Of a DNA stretch of 64,000 nt, positions 17,900 to 25,505 are shown piece after piece; positions within the stretch are counted from its first letter, which is position 1; every line of letters begins with the position of its first letter. The DNA lies in contig CALMBO010000028.1 of assembly GCA_937860055.1 (NCBI GenBank), forward strand, positions 147,881-211,880, read 5' to 3'. Below the pieces are notes generated by a model, which saw only the letters and a list, made by a program, of their open reading frames with translations, was not told where the DNA came from and ran no database searches. Position numbers and translations under genes: made by a program. The DNA is from an uncultured Verrucomicrobiota bacterium. Its GTDB lineage: Bacteria; Verrucomicrobiota; Kiritimatiellia; CAIQIC01; Lenti-01.

Positions 17900-18417
17900 T
17901 GAAGCAGAATCCGAACACCGTCTCGTTCACCCTCAACGGCGAACTCAAGACCTTCGCCACCGAACCCAACGAGAAGCTCCTCGCCCTCCTCCGCCGCGAA
18001 GGCTACAAGGGCACCAAGTACGGCTGCGGCCAGGGCACCTGCGGCGCCTGCACCGTCCTCATGGACGACCGCGCCGTCTACGCCTGCCTCCTCTACGCCA
18101 TGCAGGCCGAGGGCCGCGACATCCGCACCATCGAAAGCATCGGCACCTTCGACAAGCCCAGCGAGCTCCAGCAGGAGCTCATCCAGGGCGGCGCCGTCCA
18201 GTGCGGCTTCTGCATCCCCGGCATGATCATGAGCGCCGAGGCCCTCATGAAGGCCGAGACCACCTTCGACGACGACATCGTCCGCGAATACATGGACGGC
18301 AACCTCTGCCGCTGCACCGGCTACGAGAAGATCTGGGCCGCCCTCCGCAAGGTCCTCGACCGGCAGGAAAGCGCCGGGGTTCAGGGTTCAGGCGCCAGTT
18401 CCCATCCCGAATCCTGA
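17899..18417 (+). CDS. Molybdenum hydroxylase, [2Fe-2S] subunit
   Basis: 172 residues; the ATG overlaps the preceding TAA. The plant-ferredoxin-type cluster is GCGQGTCGACTVLMDD...YAC and the second, helical cluster has CGFCIPG and NLCRCTGY, so all eight ligands are present. The conserved protein ends near KVLDRQ (about residue 158); the last dozen residues (SAGVQGSGASSHPES) are translated from the intergenic GAACCC-type simple repeat, i.e. the stop codon lies within repeat DNA. The tail is probably unstructured. The protein carries electrons from the molybdenum centre to FAD. Confidence 0.95.
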   Translation: MKQNPNTVSFTLNGELKTFATEPNEKLLALLRREGYKGTKYGCGQGTCGACTVLMDDRAVYACLLYAMQAEGRDIRTIESIGTFDKPSELQQELIQGGAVQCGFCIPGMIMSAEALMKAETTFDDDIVREYMDGNLCRCTGYEKIWAALRKVLDRQESAGVQGSGASSHPES

Positions 18418-18485
18418 ATCCCATGCCTGCACTCTTGCATTCCATGCTTCCCCTGATCCCTGAACCCCGAACCCTGAACCCTTGA
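18372..18485. repeat. Degenerate GAACCC/GAATCC tandem array
   Basis: GGTTCAGGGTTCAGG at its left and CCTGAACCCCGAACCCTGAA at its right, with related GAATCC units and a CCATGCCTGCACTCTTGCAT stretch between. It spans the last codons of the iron-sulfur subunit and the whole 75-bp spacer before the large subunit. It looks like slippage-generated simple sequence, not a promoter. Confidence 0.6.
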
Positions 18486-18492
18486 GGCCCCC

Positions 18493-20826
18493 ATGAGCCA
18501 AGACCCCACCGCCAACTTCAAGCAGGTCAACCACTCCGTCACCAAGGTGGATGCCCGCCAGCTCGCCCTCGGCAAGCCGTCCTACGTCGCCGACTTCGCG
18601 CCCGCCGACGCCCTCGTCGTCAAGATGCTCTGGAGCCCCCATCCCCACGCCCGCATCCAGTCCATCGACGTCTCCGACGCCGAGAAGATGCCCGGCGTCA
18701 AGGCCGTCCTCTGGCACGGCAACGTCCCGCGCATCGCCCACTGCACCGCCGGCCAGGGCTTCCCCGAACCCTCCCCCTACGACACCTTCATGTTCGACAC
18801 CAAGGTCCGCTTCGTCGGCGACCGCGTCGCCGCCGTCGCCGCCGAGACCGAGGAGCAGGCCCTCGCCGCCCTCGCCCGGATCAAGGTCAAGTACGAGATC
18901 CTCCAGCCCGTCCTCTCCATCGACGAAGCCATGGCCGACGGCGCCCCCGTCATCCACGACGAGCCCGAAGCCCACGTCCCCATCCCCATCCCCTACGAGC
19001 CGAAGAAGAACCTCGTCGCCCGCGTCGGCTGCGAGGCCGGCGACTTCGAGAAGGGCCTGAAGGAGGCCGACTTCGCCTTCGACGACACCTACGAAACCCC
19101 CTACGCCCAGCACTGCCCCATCGAGCCCTACGTCTCCCTCGCGCAGATCGATTCCGCCGGCCGCATCGTCATCACCACCTCCACGCAGGTCCCCTTCCAC
19201 TGCCGCCGCATCGTCGCCCAGACCCTCGGCATCCCCGTGCAGAAGATCCGCGTCATCAAGCCCCGCATCGGCGGCGGCTTCGGCTCCAAGCAGGAGATCC
19301 TCCTCGAGGACATCGTCGCCATGTTCGCCCTGCGCACCGGCCGCCCCTGCTTCTGGCAGTTCACCCGCGAGGAGAACTTCCGCACCGGCCGCACCCGCCA
19401 CCCCATCCGCGTCCGCATCCGCGCCGGCGTCAAGAAGGACGGCACCATCACCGCCATCGGCATGGACTGCTGGAACAACACCGGCGCCTACGGCGGCCAC
19501 GGCCTCACCGTCGTCTCCTGCTGCGGCTCCAAGGTCCTGCCCCTCTACCGCTGCGAGAACATCCACTTCCTCGGCAAGGTCTACTACACCAACCTCCCCG
19601 TCGGCGGCGCCTACCGCGGCTTCGGCGCCACCCAGGCCTTCTTCGGCATGGAGTCCACCGTCGACAAGATGGCCGAAGCCATCGGCATGGACCCCCTCAA
19701 GTTCCGCCAGCTCAACCACATCAAGTCCGGCGAAGGCTCCCCCGTCTTCGCCGCCCTCGGCGAAGGCAAGGAAGGCGTCCCCATGACCGTCGGCTCCTGC
19801 GCCCTCGGCGAGTGCATCGTCAAGGGCGCCGAAGCCATCGGCTGGAAGAACCGCGCCGACTGGCGCAGGAAATCCGGCCGCTACCGCCGCGGCATCGGCA
19901 TGGCCGCCCTCATGCAGGGCTCCTCCATCCCCCACATCGACATGGGCGGCGCCTCCATCAAGATCAACGAGGACGGTTCCTTCAACCTCCTCGTCGGCGC
20001 CACCGACCTCGGCACCGGCTCCGACACCGTCCTCGCCCAGATCGCCGCCGAGGAACTGGCCACCACCACCGACAAGATGATCGTCTACTCGTCGGACACC
20101 GACATGACCCCCTTCGACGTCGGCGCCTACGCCTCCTCCACCACCTACCTCTCCGGCGAGGCCGCCCGCAAGGCCGCCGCCGACGCCAAGCGCCAGATCC
20201 TCCACACCGGCGCCGAGATGCTCAACCTCCCCGAGGACCAGGTCGTCTGCAAGGACGCCCACGTCCAGAGCAGGGACGGCCAGCACAAGGTGTCCTACTC
20301 CGACATCGCCTGCTACTCGCTCTATTCCAAGAACCAGTACCAGATCATCGGCACCGCCTCGCACATCACGCAGAAGTCCCCGCCGCCCTTCGCCGCCCAC
20401 TTCGCCGAAATCGAGGTGGACACCTGGACCGGCAACATCAAGGTCCTCAAGTACGTCTCCACGATCGACTGCGGCACCGCCGTCAACCCCGCCCTCTGCG
20501 AAGGCCAGACCGAAGGCGGCACCCTCAACGGCATCAGCTACGCCCTCACCGAGCAGTATCTGTTCCGCAACGGGCGCATGACCAACGCCTCCTTCACCGA
20601 CTACCACATCTTCTCCATGCGCGATAAGCCGCCGATCCAGGCCATCATCGTCCCCTCCTACGAGGAGACCGGTCCCTTCGGCGCCAAGTCCGTGTCCGAG
20701 ATCTGCATCAACGGACCCGCCCCCGTCTTCGGCAACGCCATCTACAACGCCACCGGCGCCCGCCTCAACGAATTCCCCTTCACCCCCGAAAAGGTCCTGA
20801 AGGCCATCCAGGCGGTCAAGCGCTAG
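18493..20826 (+). CDS. Molybdenum hydroxylase, molybdopterin-binding catalytic subunit
   Basis: 777 residues. Xanthine dehydrogenase-family large subunit: an N-terminal a/b-hammerhead domain (KVDARQLALGKPSYVADF) and the molybdenum-cofactor domain with GGGFGSK, GAYRGFGATQAFFGME, and the late GAKSVSEICINGPAPVF containing the catalytic base Glu. No AYRCSFR signature of carbon monoxide dehydrogenase is seen, so it is not CoxL form I. The enzyme hydroxylates a heterocycle or aldehyde using water; purines, nicotinate or an aldehyde are all possible. It closes the operon, followed by a strong terminator at 20907. No accessory Mo-insertion gene (XdhC-like) is adjacent; a shortened modA lies 23 kb away. 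Confidence 0.93.
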   Translation: MSQDPTANFKQVNHSVTKVDARQLALGKPSYVADFAPADALVVKMLWSPHPHARIQSIDVSDAEKMPGVKAVLWHGNVPRIAHCTAGQGFPEPSPYDTFMFDTKVRFVGDRVAAVAAETEEQALAALARIKVKYEILQPVLSIDEAMADGAPVIHDEPEAHVPIPIPYEPKKNLVARVGCEAGDFEKGLKEADFAFDDTYETPYAQHCPIEPYVSLAQIDSAGRIVITTSTQVPFHCRRIVAQTLGIPVQKIRVIKPRIGGGFGSKQEILLEDIVAMFALRTGRPCFWQFTREENFRTGRTRHPIRVRIRAGVKKDGTITAIGMDCWNNTGAYGGHGLTVVSCCGSKVLPLYRCENIHFLGKVYYTNLPVGGAYRGFGATQAFFGMESTVDKMAEAIGMDPLKFRQLNHIKSGEGSPVFAALGEGKEGVPMTVGSCALGECIVKGAEAIGWKNRADWRRKSGRYRRGIGMAALMQGSSIPHIDMGGASIKINEDGSFNLLVGATDLGTGSDTVLAQIAAEELATTTDKMIVYSSDTDMTPFDVGAYASSTTYLSGEAARKAAADAKRQILHTGAEMLNLPEDQVVCKDAHVQSRDGQHKVSYSDIACYSLYSKNQYQIIGTASHITQKSPPPFAAHFAEIEVDTWTGNIKVLKYVSTIDCGTAVNPALCEGQTEGGTLNGISYALTEQYLFRNGRMTNASFTDYHIFSMRDKPPIQAIIVPSYEETGPFGAKSVSEICINGPAPVFGNAIYNATGARLNEFPFTPEKVLKAIQAVKR

Positions 20827-20828
20827 CC

Positions 20829-20895
20829 CTCCCTGCTCTTACTCCTAATCGTAATCCTAATCTTAATCCTAATCTTCCTCTTACCCCCAATCTAA
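20829..20895. repeat. Degenerate CCTAAT tandem array
   Basis: Units such as TCCTAATCGTAATCCTAATC repeat with a period near 6-7 bp just after the large-subunit stop. It is simple-sequence DNA without coding potential, comparable to the other spacer arrays of this window. Part of the 363-bp gap 20827-21189. Confidence 0.6.
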
Positions 20896-20906
20896 ATCGC
20901 CCCCCC

Positions 20907-20936
20907 GGGCCGCGCCTTGCGCGGCCCTTTCCTTTC
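20907..20936 (+). terminator. Rho-independent terminator of the molybdenum hydroxylase operon
   Basis: Perfect 9-bp stem GGGCCGCGC / GCGCGGCCC with a CTT loop, followed by TTTCCTTT. It is the strongest terminator-like hairpin on the plus strand here. Confidence 0.8.
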
Positions 20937-20976
20937 CCGCTCCCCGCCCCGGTATCTCTCCTTTCTTGTGCCCCGT

Positions 20977-21034
20977 TGTAGGCCGGGTGCCCCCACCCGG
21001 CGAAATCCCGCCCGGTCGGGTGACCGGGCCTACA
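20977..21034. repeat. REP-like GC-rich hairpin, full copy
   Basis: TGTAGGCCGGGTGCCCCCAC then CCGGCGAAATCCCGCCC and a reverse-oriented partner ending ACCGGGCCTACA. The ends TGTAGGCC / GGCCTACA are inverted repeats and an inner hairpin GCCGGGTG/CACCCGGC forms by itself. Related copies occur at 22844 and 31571. The remaining bases to 21189 are C-rich and show nothing else. Confidence 0.75.
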
Positions 21035-21189
21035 AATCGGAATCCCCCCCGCCAACCGCCCCACCGCCAACCGCCGACTGGACTCCAGAACCGCCCTTTC
21101 CCGCTTCTTCCCGACTCCGCTCCCTTCCCCTGCCTCTGCCCCCCCGCCCGCCTTGCCCCGCCCCCCGCCCCATGCTAGATTCCCCCCCC

Positions 21190-21978
21190 ATGAACGAGAA
21201 CGAAGGCGCCGCCCTGGTCAAAGCCGCCAACGCCGCGGATCCCGAAGCGATCCAAGGCATGGTGGACCGCGGCATCCCCGTCGATTCCCGGAACGAAACC
21301 GGCTGGACCGCCCTCATGTCCGTGGCCAACAAAGGCCACCTGGAACTCGTCCAATACCTCGCCGACAAAGGTGCCGACGTCAACGCCCGCAACCAGAACG
21401 GCTGGACCGCCCTCATGTGGGCGTCCATGAAAGGCTTCGCCGCCATCGTCCGCCACCTGGCCGAACGCGGCGCCGACGTCGCCGCCCAGGGCGAGGACGG
21501 CAACCCTCCCCTCCACCTCGCCGCCGGCGGCGGCCACCTCGACATCGTCCGCTATCTCGTGGAACGCGGCATCCCCGTGGACGTGCAGAACAAGAACGGC
21601 CAGCTCCCGCTGATGGTGGCCGCCCGCATGGGGCACCTCGACGTCGTCCAGCACCTCGTCGAATGCGGCGCGGACGTGGACGCCGGCGGCGGCGAAGGCA
21701 ATCCCCCCCTCCTCCTTGCCGCCATCGGCGGACACCTCGACATCGCCCGCTACCTCGCCGGCAAGGGCGCCCGCATCGACGCCCGGAGCAAGAAAGGCCT
21801 CACGCCCCTCATGGCGGCGGCCAAGAGCGGCAACCTCGAGGCCGTCCGCTACTTCGTCGAACGCGGCGCCGATGTCAACGCCCGCAACGACTACGGCAAG
21901 ACCGCCCAGATGCTGGCCGCCAAGGACAACCATCCCGACGTCGTCGAATTCCTCCAGCACCACGCCGCCCCCGCCTGA
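21190..21978 (+). CDS. Ankyrin-repeat protein
   Basis: 262 residues from the ATG at 21190 (MNENEGAALVKAANAADPEA). Seven to eight ankyrin repeats of 33 residues fill almost the whole protein, each with the G-TAL/PLxxAA--GHLxxVxxLxxxGADVxAxxxxG pattern, for example NGWTALMWASMKGFAAIVRH. There is no signal peptide or membrane helix, so it is probably cytosolic. No other domain is attached. Such proteins mediate protein-protein contacts; a partner cannot be inferred because it sits alone between two repeat-rich spacers. No good ribosome site precedes the start; an ATG at 21172 in frame is an alternative that adds six residues. Confidence 0.92.
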   Translation: MNENEGAALVKAANAADPEAIQGMVDRGIPVDSRNETGWTALMSVANKGHLELVQYLADKGADVNARNQNGWTALMWASMKGFAAIVRHLAERGADVAAQGEDGNPPLHLAAGGGHLDIVRYLVERGIPVDVQNKNGQLPLMVAARMGHLDVVQHLVECGADVDAGGGEGNPPLLLAAIGGHLDIARYLAGKGARIDARSKKGLTPLMAAAKSGNLEAVRYFVERGADVNARNDYGKTAQMLAAKDNHPDVVEFLQHHAAPA

Positions 21979-21993
21979 TCCTCCCTTCCTTCC

Positions 21994-22110
21994 CCTTAAT
22001 CCCGCAATCCCGCCATCCCGCAATCCCGCCATCCCGCAATCTCCCGCCCCTCTCTCTCCCCTCTTCCCCTGAATCCCGCAATCCTGCAATCCCGCAATCT
22101 CTCTCCCCTC
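21994..22110. repeat. Degenerate ATCCCGCA tandem array
   Basis: Repeats of the type AATCCCGCAATCCCGCCATC, period 8, interrupted by a CT-rich stretch and then resumed (AATCCTGCAATCCCGCAATC). It fills much of the 233-bp spacer between the ankyrin gene and the CIA30-like lipoprotein gene. Confidence 0.7.
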
Positions 22111-22211
22111 TCTCCCTCCTCCCCCTTTCCATTGTCTCGCCTTACCTGTTCCCAACTCCTCCCTCCCATGCTAGGATCATCCTCAACCAACGGCCTTCAA
22201 GGAACCCCGCC

Positions 22212-22796
22212 ATGAAAACGATGCTCCTGATCCCGTTCCTGGTCCTCGCCGCCACCGGCTGCGCCACCGGCCCTTCCGCCGACCCCGCCGATCCGCCTTC
22301 TTCCGGCAACCGGACCCTCGTCCAGTTCAGCCAGGAAGCCGGCACCGCCGGCTGGCACGTGGAGAACGACGACGTCATGGGCGGCCGCTCCCAAGGACGC
22401 CTCGACATCGCGGAAACCGGCAACGCCCTCTTCACCGGCGCCATCTCCCTCGAAAACGACGGCGGCTTCGCCTCCATCCAATGCGACTACCCCTCCATCG
22501 ACGTCTCCGCCTGCCGCGCCATCCACCTTGGCCTCAAGGGCGACGGCAAGCGCTACCAGCTCCGCATCGATGCCGCACCCGGCGCCCGCCATTCCTACGC
22601 CGCCGACTTCCAGACCAGCGGCAACTGGGAGGAAATCGCCCTCCCCTTCGCCGACTTCGCCGCCATCCGCCACGGCGACCGCCTCGACCTGCCCAACTAC
22701 CCCGGCAAGACCCTCGCCCGCCTCCAGATCCTCGCCGGCGACGGCCGCGCCGAATCCTTCCAGCTCGAAATCGACAAGATCTGGCTGGTCAAGTAA
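22212..22796 (+). CDS. CIA30-family lipoprotein
   Basis: 194 residues. MKTMLLIPFLVLAATGC is a lipoprotein signal with lipobox ATG-C. The mature part matches the CIA30 (NADH:ubiquinone oxidoreductase intermediate-associated protein 30) beta-jellyroll: WHVENDDVMGGRSQGRLDI, ALFTGAISLENDGGFASI, CRAIHLGLKGDGKRYQLRI, WEEIALPFADFA. The DVMGGxSxG motif is characteristic. Bacterial members are secreted or lipid-anchored and their role is unknown; complex I assembly is a function of the mitochondrial homologues only. The start at 22212 has CAAGGAA upstream. It is the last gene before the low-GC island. Confidence 0.88.
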   Translation: MKTMLLIPFLVLAATGCATGPSADPADPPSSGNRTLVQFSQEAGTAGWHVENDDVMGGRSQGRLDIAETGNALFTGAISLENDGGFASIQCDYPSIDVSACRAIHLGLKGDGKRYQLRIDAAPGARHSYAADFQTSGNWEEIALPFADFAAIRHGDRLDLPNYPGKTLARLQILAGDGRAESFQLEIDKIWLVK

Positions 22797-22843
22797 TCAG
22801 CGTCCGCCCCGCCTCTCGCCGGACCGCCGGGCTGTTCGGTTGT

Positions 22844-22877
22844 TGTAGGCCACCCTTGCACGGGTGGCGCAATCCCG
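22844..22877. repeat. REP-like half copy
   Basis: TGTAGGCCACCCTTGCACGG followed by GTGGCGCAATCCCG. It shares the TGTAGGCC start and the AATCCCGCC tail with the full copy at 20977, with a variant inner hairpin (CCACCC/GGGTGG). Confidence 0.6.
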
Positions 22878-22940
22878 CCGGGGATGCATCCCTAGCCGGC
22901 AATTCCCGCCGCCCCCTCGCGTTTAGTTGCCGGTCATCGT

Positions 22941-22989
22941 TTTTCCACCACAATGGAAAACTTTCGGCGATTTTTCCACATGTGGAAAA
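22941..22989. repeat. Palindromic TTTTCCAC repeat pair, locus 3
   Basis: Copies at 22941-22960 (20 bp, looser centre) and 22972-22989 (TTTTCCACATGTGGAAAA, a perfect 18-bp palindrome), 31 bp start to start. They mark the left border of the low-GC island. Confidence 0.9.
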
Positions 22990-23228
22990 CCCGCCCCTTG
23001 AAGCCCCCCGCACGGAAGCCATGCCCCGCCCCTCTCATCACCAACTCGCCCCCTACGCTGCCAAACTCATCGAAAACCGCCTGACAGAAAATATTCAGCG
23101 CCATACCAACTTGAAATCTATCCCAATGTCCTGCGCCACGTCTCGTCCTGTTATGTTCAGCATGCCTCCGAGTGATCACACTTATCGTGTGTGGCCGGTG
23201 AATTCGCTCGCGGATAGACTGCCGGCAA
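22990..23228. other. Low-GC spacer upstream of the XRE regulator
   Basis: Distinctly less GC-rich than its surroundings and without a convincing gene on either strand. The last 60 bases include ACACTTATCGTGT, an imperfect inverted repeat that could be an operator for the regulator encoded at 23229; the evidence is weak. The change of composition suggests imported DNA begins here. Confidence 0.4.
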
Positions 23229-23468
23229 ATGAGCAAGTCCATCCTTAAGACCTTTGGCTCCAATGCGCGGCGTCTCCGCTTAAGAAGAAAACTTACCCAA
23301 GAGCAACTTGCCGAACTTTCCTTCCTACACCCCAATTACATAGGCGGAATCGAGAGGGGTGAGCGCAACCTGTCCCTCATCAACATCGTCCGCCTATCCC
23401 GCGCTCTCCAATGCCGGATTGGCGATCTTTTCGCCGGCATCTCGACCTCCGAGAAGTCCGACAACTGA
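23229..23468 (+). CDS. XRE-family HTH regulator (controller-like)
   Basis: 79 residues. A single Cro/CI-type helix-turn-helix: FGSNARRLRLRRKLTQEQLAEL, SFLHPNYIGGIERGERNLSLINIVRLSRAL, then QCRIGDLF. The pattern (SQExLAxxxxLHxxYIGxIERGxRNxSLxNI) is the one seen in controller proteins of restriction systems, which time expression of the nuclease gene. It lies 5 bp upstream of the SRA-HNH nuclease gene on the same strand. Codon use and GC content are lower than in the flanking genes, in line with horizontal acquisition. Confidence 0.9.
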   Translation: MSKSILKTFGSNARRLRLRRKLTQEQLAELSFLHPNYIGGIERGERNLSLINIVRLSRALQCRIGDLFAGISTSEKSDN

Positions 23469-23473
23469 CTGAC

Positions 23474-24163
23474 ATGGCGAACGAAATCATTCCATACATG
23501 GAGATGTGCATCCGCGAAGGCACCAGTCTCCAGCGTGGCATGAACTTCGAGCTCCGGGACAATCACTCCGTCATCCTGATGTCCGTTCGCCCTGGCGCCC
23601 CCTACGAAGATCAGATTTCTAAAGACGGCTCCACCTTGATCTATGAAGGTCACGACGTCCCGCGGTCCCCACAGTGCCCCCAACCAAAAGACCACGATCA
23701 GCCCCGCGTCAGCGCCAACGGACACCTAACCGAAAATGGCAAATTCCATAAGGCCGCCCAAGACCATAAGGCCGGCAATCGCCCACCTGAGCGCGTGAGG
23801 GTATATGAGAAGATCAAAGGTGGAATATGGTCATACAACGGTGTCTTCCACCTCGTGGATTCATGGCGCGAAACTTCTCACGGCAGGAAGGTTTTCAAAT
23901 TCAAGCTCGTCGCCGTCGAGGGCGAAGAAAACTTTAGAGTCCCAGTTCCTAAGAAATCCATCCATCGCCGCATCATTCCCACCAGTGTGAAACTGGAAGT
24001 TTGGAAGCGCGATGGCGGCAAATGCGTCAAGTGTGGGTCGACCGTAAATCTCCACTTCGATCACATCATCCCCTTTTCTAAAGGTGGCGCCTCCAACACT
24101 GCCGACAACATCCAGCTACTCTGCGGAACCCACAACATCCAAAAACACGACAATATCGAGTAG
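23474..24163 (+). CDS. SRA-HNH modification-dependent restriction endonuclease
   Basis: 229 residues from the ATG at 23474, 5 bp after the regulator stop; there is no Shine-Dalgarno, so reinitiation is likely. Residues 1-150 form an SRA/YDG-like domain (RGMNFELRDNHSVILMSVRP, DGSTLIYEGHDVPRS, PPERVRVYEKIKGGIWSYNG, HLVDSWRE), a fold that flips out 5-methylcytosine or its derivatives. The C-terminus is a zinc-type HNH nuclease (LEVWKRDGGKCVKCGS, LHFDHIIPFSKGG, NIQLLCGTHN), with catalytic His in FDHI. The architecture matches type IV enzymes such as Sco5333/ScoMcrA relatives. It likely cuts DNA carrying modified cytosine. Low-GC composition points to transfer. Confidence 0.88.
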   Translation: MANEIIPYMEMCIREGTSLQRGMNFELRDNHSVILMSVRPGAPYEDQISKDGSTLIYEGHDVPRSPQCPQPKDHDQPRVSANGHLTENGKFHKAAQDHKAGNRPPERVRVYEKIKGGIWSYNGVFHLVDSWRETSHGRKVFKFKLVAVEGEENFRVPVPKKSIHRRIIPTSVKLEVWKRDGGKCVKCGSTVNLHFDHIIPFSKGGASNTADNIQLLCGTHNIQKHDNIE

Positions 24164-24202
24164 TCTCTCTGTGTTCTCTGCGCCCTCTGCGGCACTATAA
24201 TA

Positions 24203-24532
24203 TTCCGCGCGGGATACCGCTTCCGGCTCCACGGATCGGATCTCCCCGGCAAGCCGGACATCGTCCTGCCCAAATACCGGGCCGTCGTTTTCGTCCACGG
24301 CTGCTTCTGGCACCGGCACAAGGGTTGCAAGATTGCATCCACCCCCAAGAGCCACCGGAAGTTCTGGGCGGAGAAGTTCGCCCGGAACGTTGCGAACGAC
24401 CGCAGGCACGTCCGCCGCCTCCGCCGCCTGGGCTGGCGCGTGGCCATCGTCTGGGAATGCCAGCTCCGGCATCCCGACCGGGTCCAGGCCCGGCTGCGGA
24501 CAATCCTGACAGCCTGCCCGCCGCAGAGATGA
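24203..24532 (+). pseudogene. vsr: 5'-truncated very-short-patch repair endonuclease (Vsr)
   Basis: An open frame of 109 codons with no ATG, GTG or TTG start: it follows the stop of the SRA-HNH gene in the same frame. From GYRFRLHGSDLPGKPDIVLP onward it is unmistakably Vsr: RAVVFVHGCFWHRHKGC, FWAEKFARNVANDRR, LGWRVAIVWEC, with the catalytic Asp of PDIV and His of the HGCFWH motif kept. The N-terminal 35-45 residues of the family (MSRIRSKDT...) are missing and replaced by sequence of the TCTCTGCGCCCTCTGCGG repeat type. Vsr nicks T:G mismatches made by deamination of 5-methylcytosine, so an ancestral cytosine methyltransferase probably belonged to this island. It could be translated only by an unusual start; a pseudogene is more likely. 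Confidence 0.85.
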
Positions 24533-24558
24533 ATCCGGGGGAACCGGAATCCTTCCCT

Positions 24559-24660
24559 CGCAAAGGACGCCAAGTCCGCCAAGGTTCGATCCGGACCTTC
24601 AAGGGGTTCAGGATCCCGGGCGCCGTCTTCCACTTTGCGGCCTTTGCGATCTTGGTGTGA
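24559..24660. repeat. Gene-less element with inverted CGCAAAG-type ends
   Basis: Left end CGCAAAGGACGCCAAGTCCG then CCAAGG (9-bp period); right end, read inward on the other strand, TCACACCAAGATCGCAAAGG then CCGCAAAG, also with 9-bp period. The TCACACCAAG end is identical to the terminal repeat of the GxxExxY cassette at 47013. About 50 bp separate the ends. It looks like a small non-coding derivative of that cassette. The rest of the spacer to 24725 is T/C-rich and shows nothing. Confidence 0.65.
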
Positions 24661-24725
24661 AACCTCTTGCCCGTTGTCCCTTGTCCCTCGTCCGGCGCCT
24701 CGGCCGCCTTCGCCGCTTTAAGGGA

Positions 24726-24755
24726 TTGACTCCCCCGGACCCGCCGGCCTACGAT
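24726..24755 (+). promoter_or_regulatory. Predicted promoter of the PEP-CTERM gene
   Basis: TTGACT, an 18-bp spacer and TACGAT, 64 bp ahead of the start at 24819. Judged by eye from the consensus only. Confidence 0.45.
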
Positions 24756-24818
24756 GAACCTGTTCTCATGTGAGATGTTCCCGCCGTTCTGAACCCCAGG
24801 CAGACGAAGAGGCAAATC

Positions 24819-25466
24819 ATGAAGAGATGGCTCGTTGGCTGGATGATCGTCCTGATCGCGGCAAGCGCTTCCGCCGCCACCCTCGTCACGTGGGACTTCG
24901 CGGGATATGCCGGCACGGAAGCCACGGCGCCGGGCACCGAGCTGACGGGCATGGCGGATTCGACCCTCTCCCACGGCCCGGGCCTCCAATACTCGGTCTC
25001 CAATCCGGATTCCTTCAACGGCACCGGCTTCCTCGCCACCCTGGCCCAGGCGCTGGCCGCCAACGACTACTTCACCTTCAGCCTCGAGGCGTCGCCCACC
25101 TATTCGTTCTCCGTGGACAGCATCGTCTTCAATTTCGATTCCTCCCCCTCCGGCCCGCAATCCTGGGCGCTGTTCTCCAGCGCGACCGGCTTCAACGAGG
25201 GCGACGTCCTGAACAACTGGGTTTCCGTCGGCGCCGGCACCCAGACCGCGACGCTCTCCGGCGTGGCGGAACTCCAGGACATCGCCGGCCCCGTCGAGTT
25301 CCGCATCTACGGCTACGAGGCCTCGCTGGCGTCGGGAACGGGCAGCTTCGAAGGCAGCGGCAACGACATCACCGTCAACGGCGCGGTCGTTCCCGAACCC
25401 GCCACGATGGGCCTTCTCGGCCTCGGCGCCCTGGCGCTGGCCCTCCGCCGCAGGAACCCAAAGTAG
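24819..25466 (+). CDS. PEP-CTERM exosortase-sorted surface protein
   Basis: 215 residues. Signal peptide MKRWLVGWMIVLIAASASAA; mature part a Ser/Thr/Gly-rich beta-sandwich (LVTWDFAGYAGTEATAPGTE, SFSVDSIVFNFDSSPSGPQS). The C-terminal signal VVPEPATMGLLGLGALALAL followed by RRR is a textbook PEP-CTERM tripartite motif: PEP box, membrane helix, arginine cluster. Such proteins are cleaved by an exosortase/EpsH-type transpeptidase and sent to the outer surface, usually with exopolysaccharide. No exosortase is in this window. The ATG follows GAGGCAAATC. The function of the mature domain is unknown. Confidence 0.93.
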   Translation: MKRWLVGWMIVLIAASASAATLVTWDFAGYAGTEATAPGTELTGMADSTLSHGPGLQYSVSNPDSFNGTGFLATLAQALAANDYFTFSLEASPTYSFSVDSIVFNFDSSPSGPQSWALFSSATGFNEGDVLNNWVSVGAGTQTATLSGVAELQDIAGPVEFRIYGYEASLASGTGSFEGSGNDITVNGAVVPEPATMGLLGLGALALALRRRNPK

Positions 25467-25505
25467 TTTCCGCCCGGCCGGAACCGGCTTCGCAAGGAGA
25501 GTCAC

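Noticed and set aside
18388-20607. 739-residue open frame antisense to the molybdenum hydroxylase large subunit
   Set aside because: Same antisense artefact: Gly/Asp/Val-rich with no motif, while the sense frame has all family signatures.
24551-24660. A tRNA gene suggested by GGTTCGATCC near 24583
   Set aside because: No acceptor, D or anticodon stem can be folded around it; the segment is part of the inverted CGCAAAG element.
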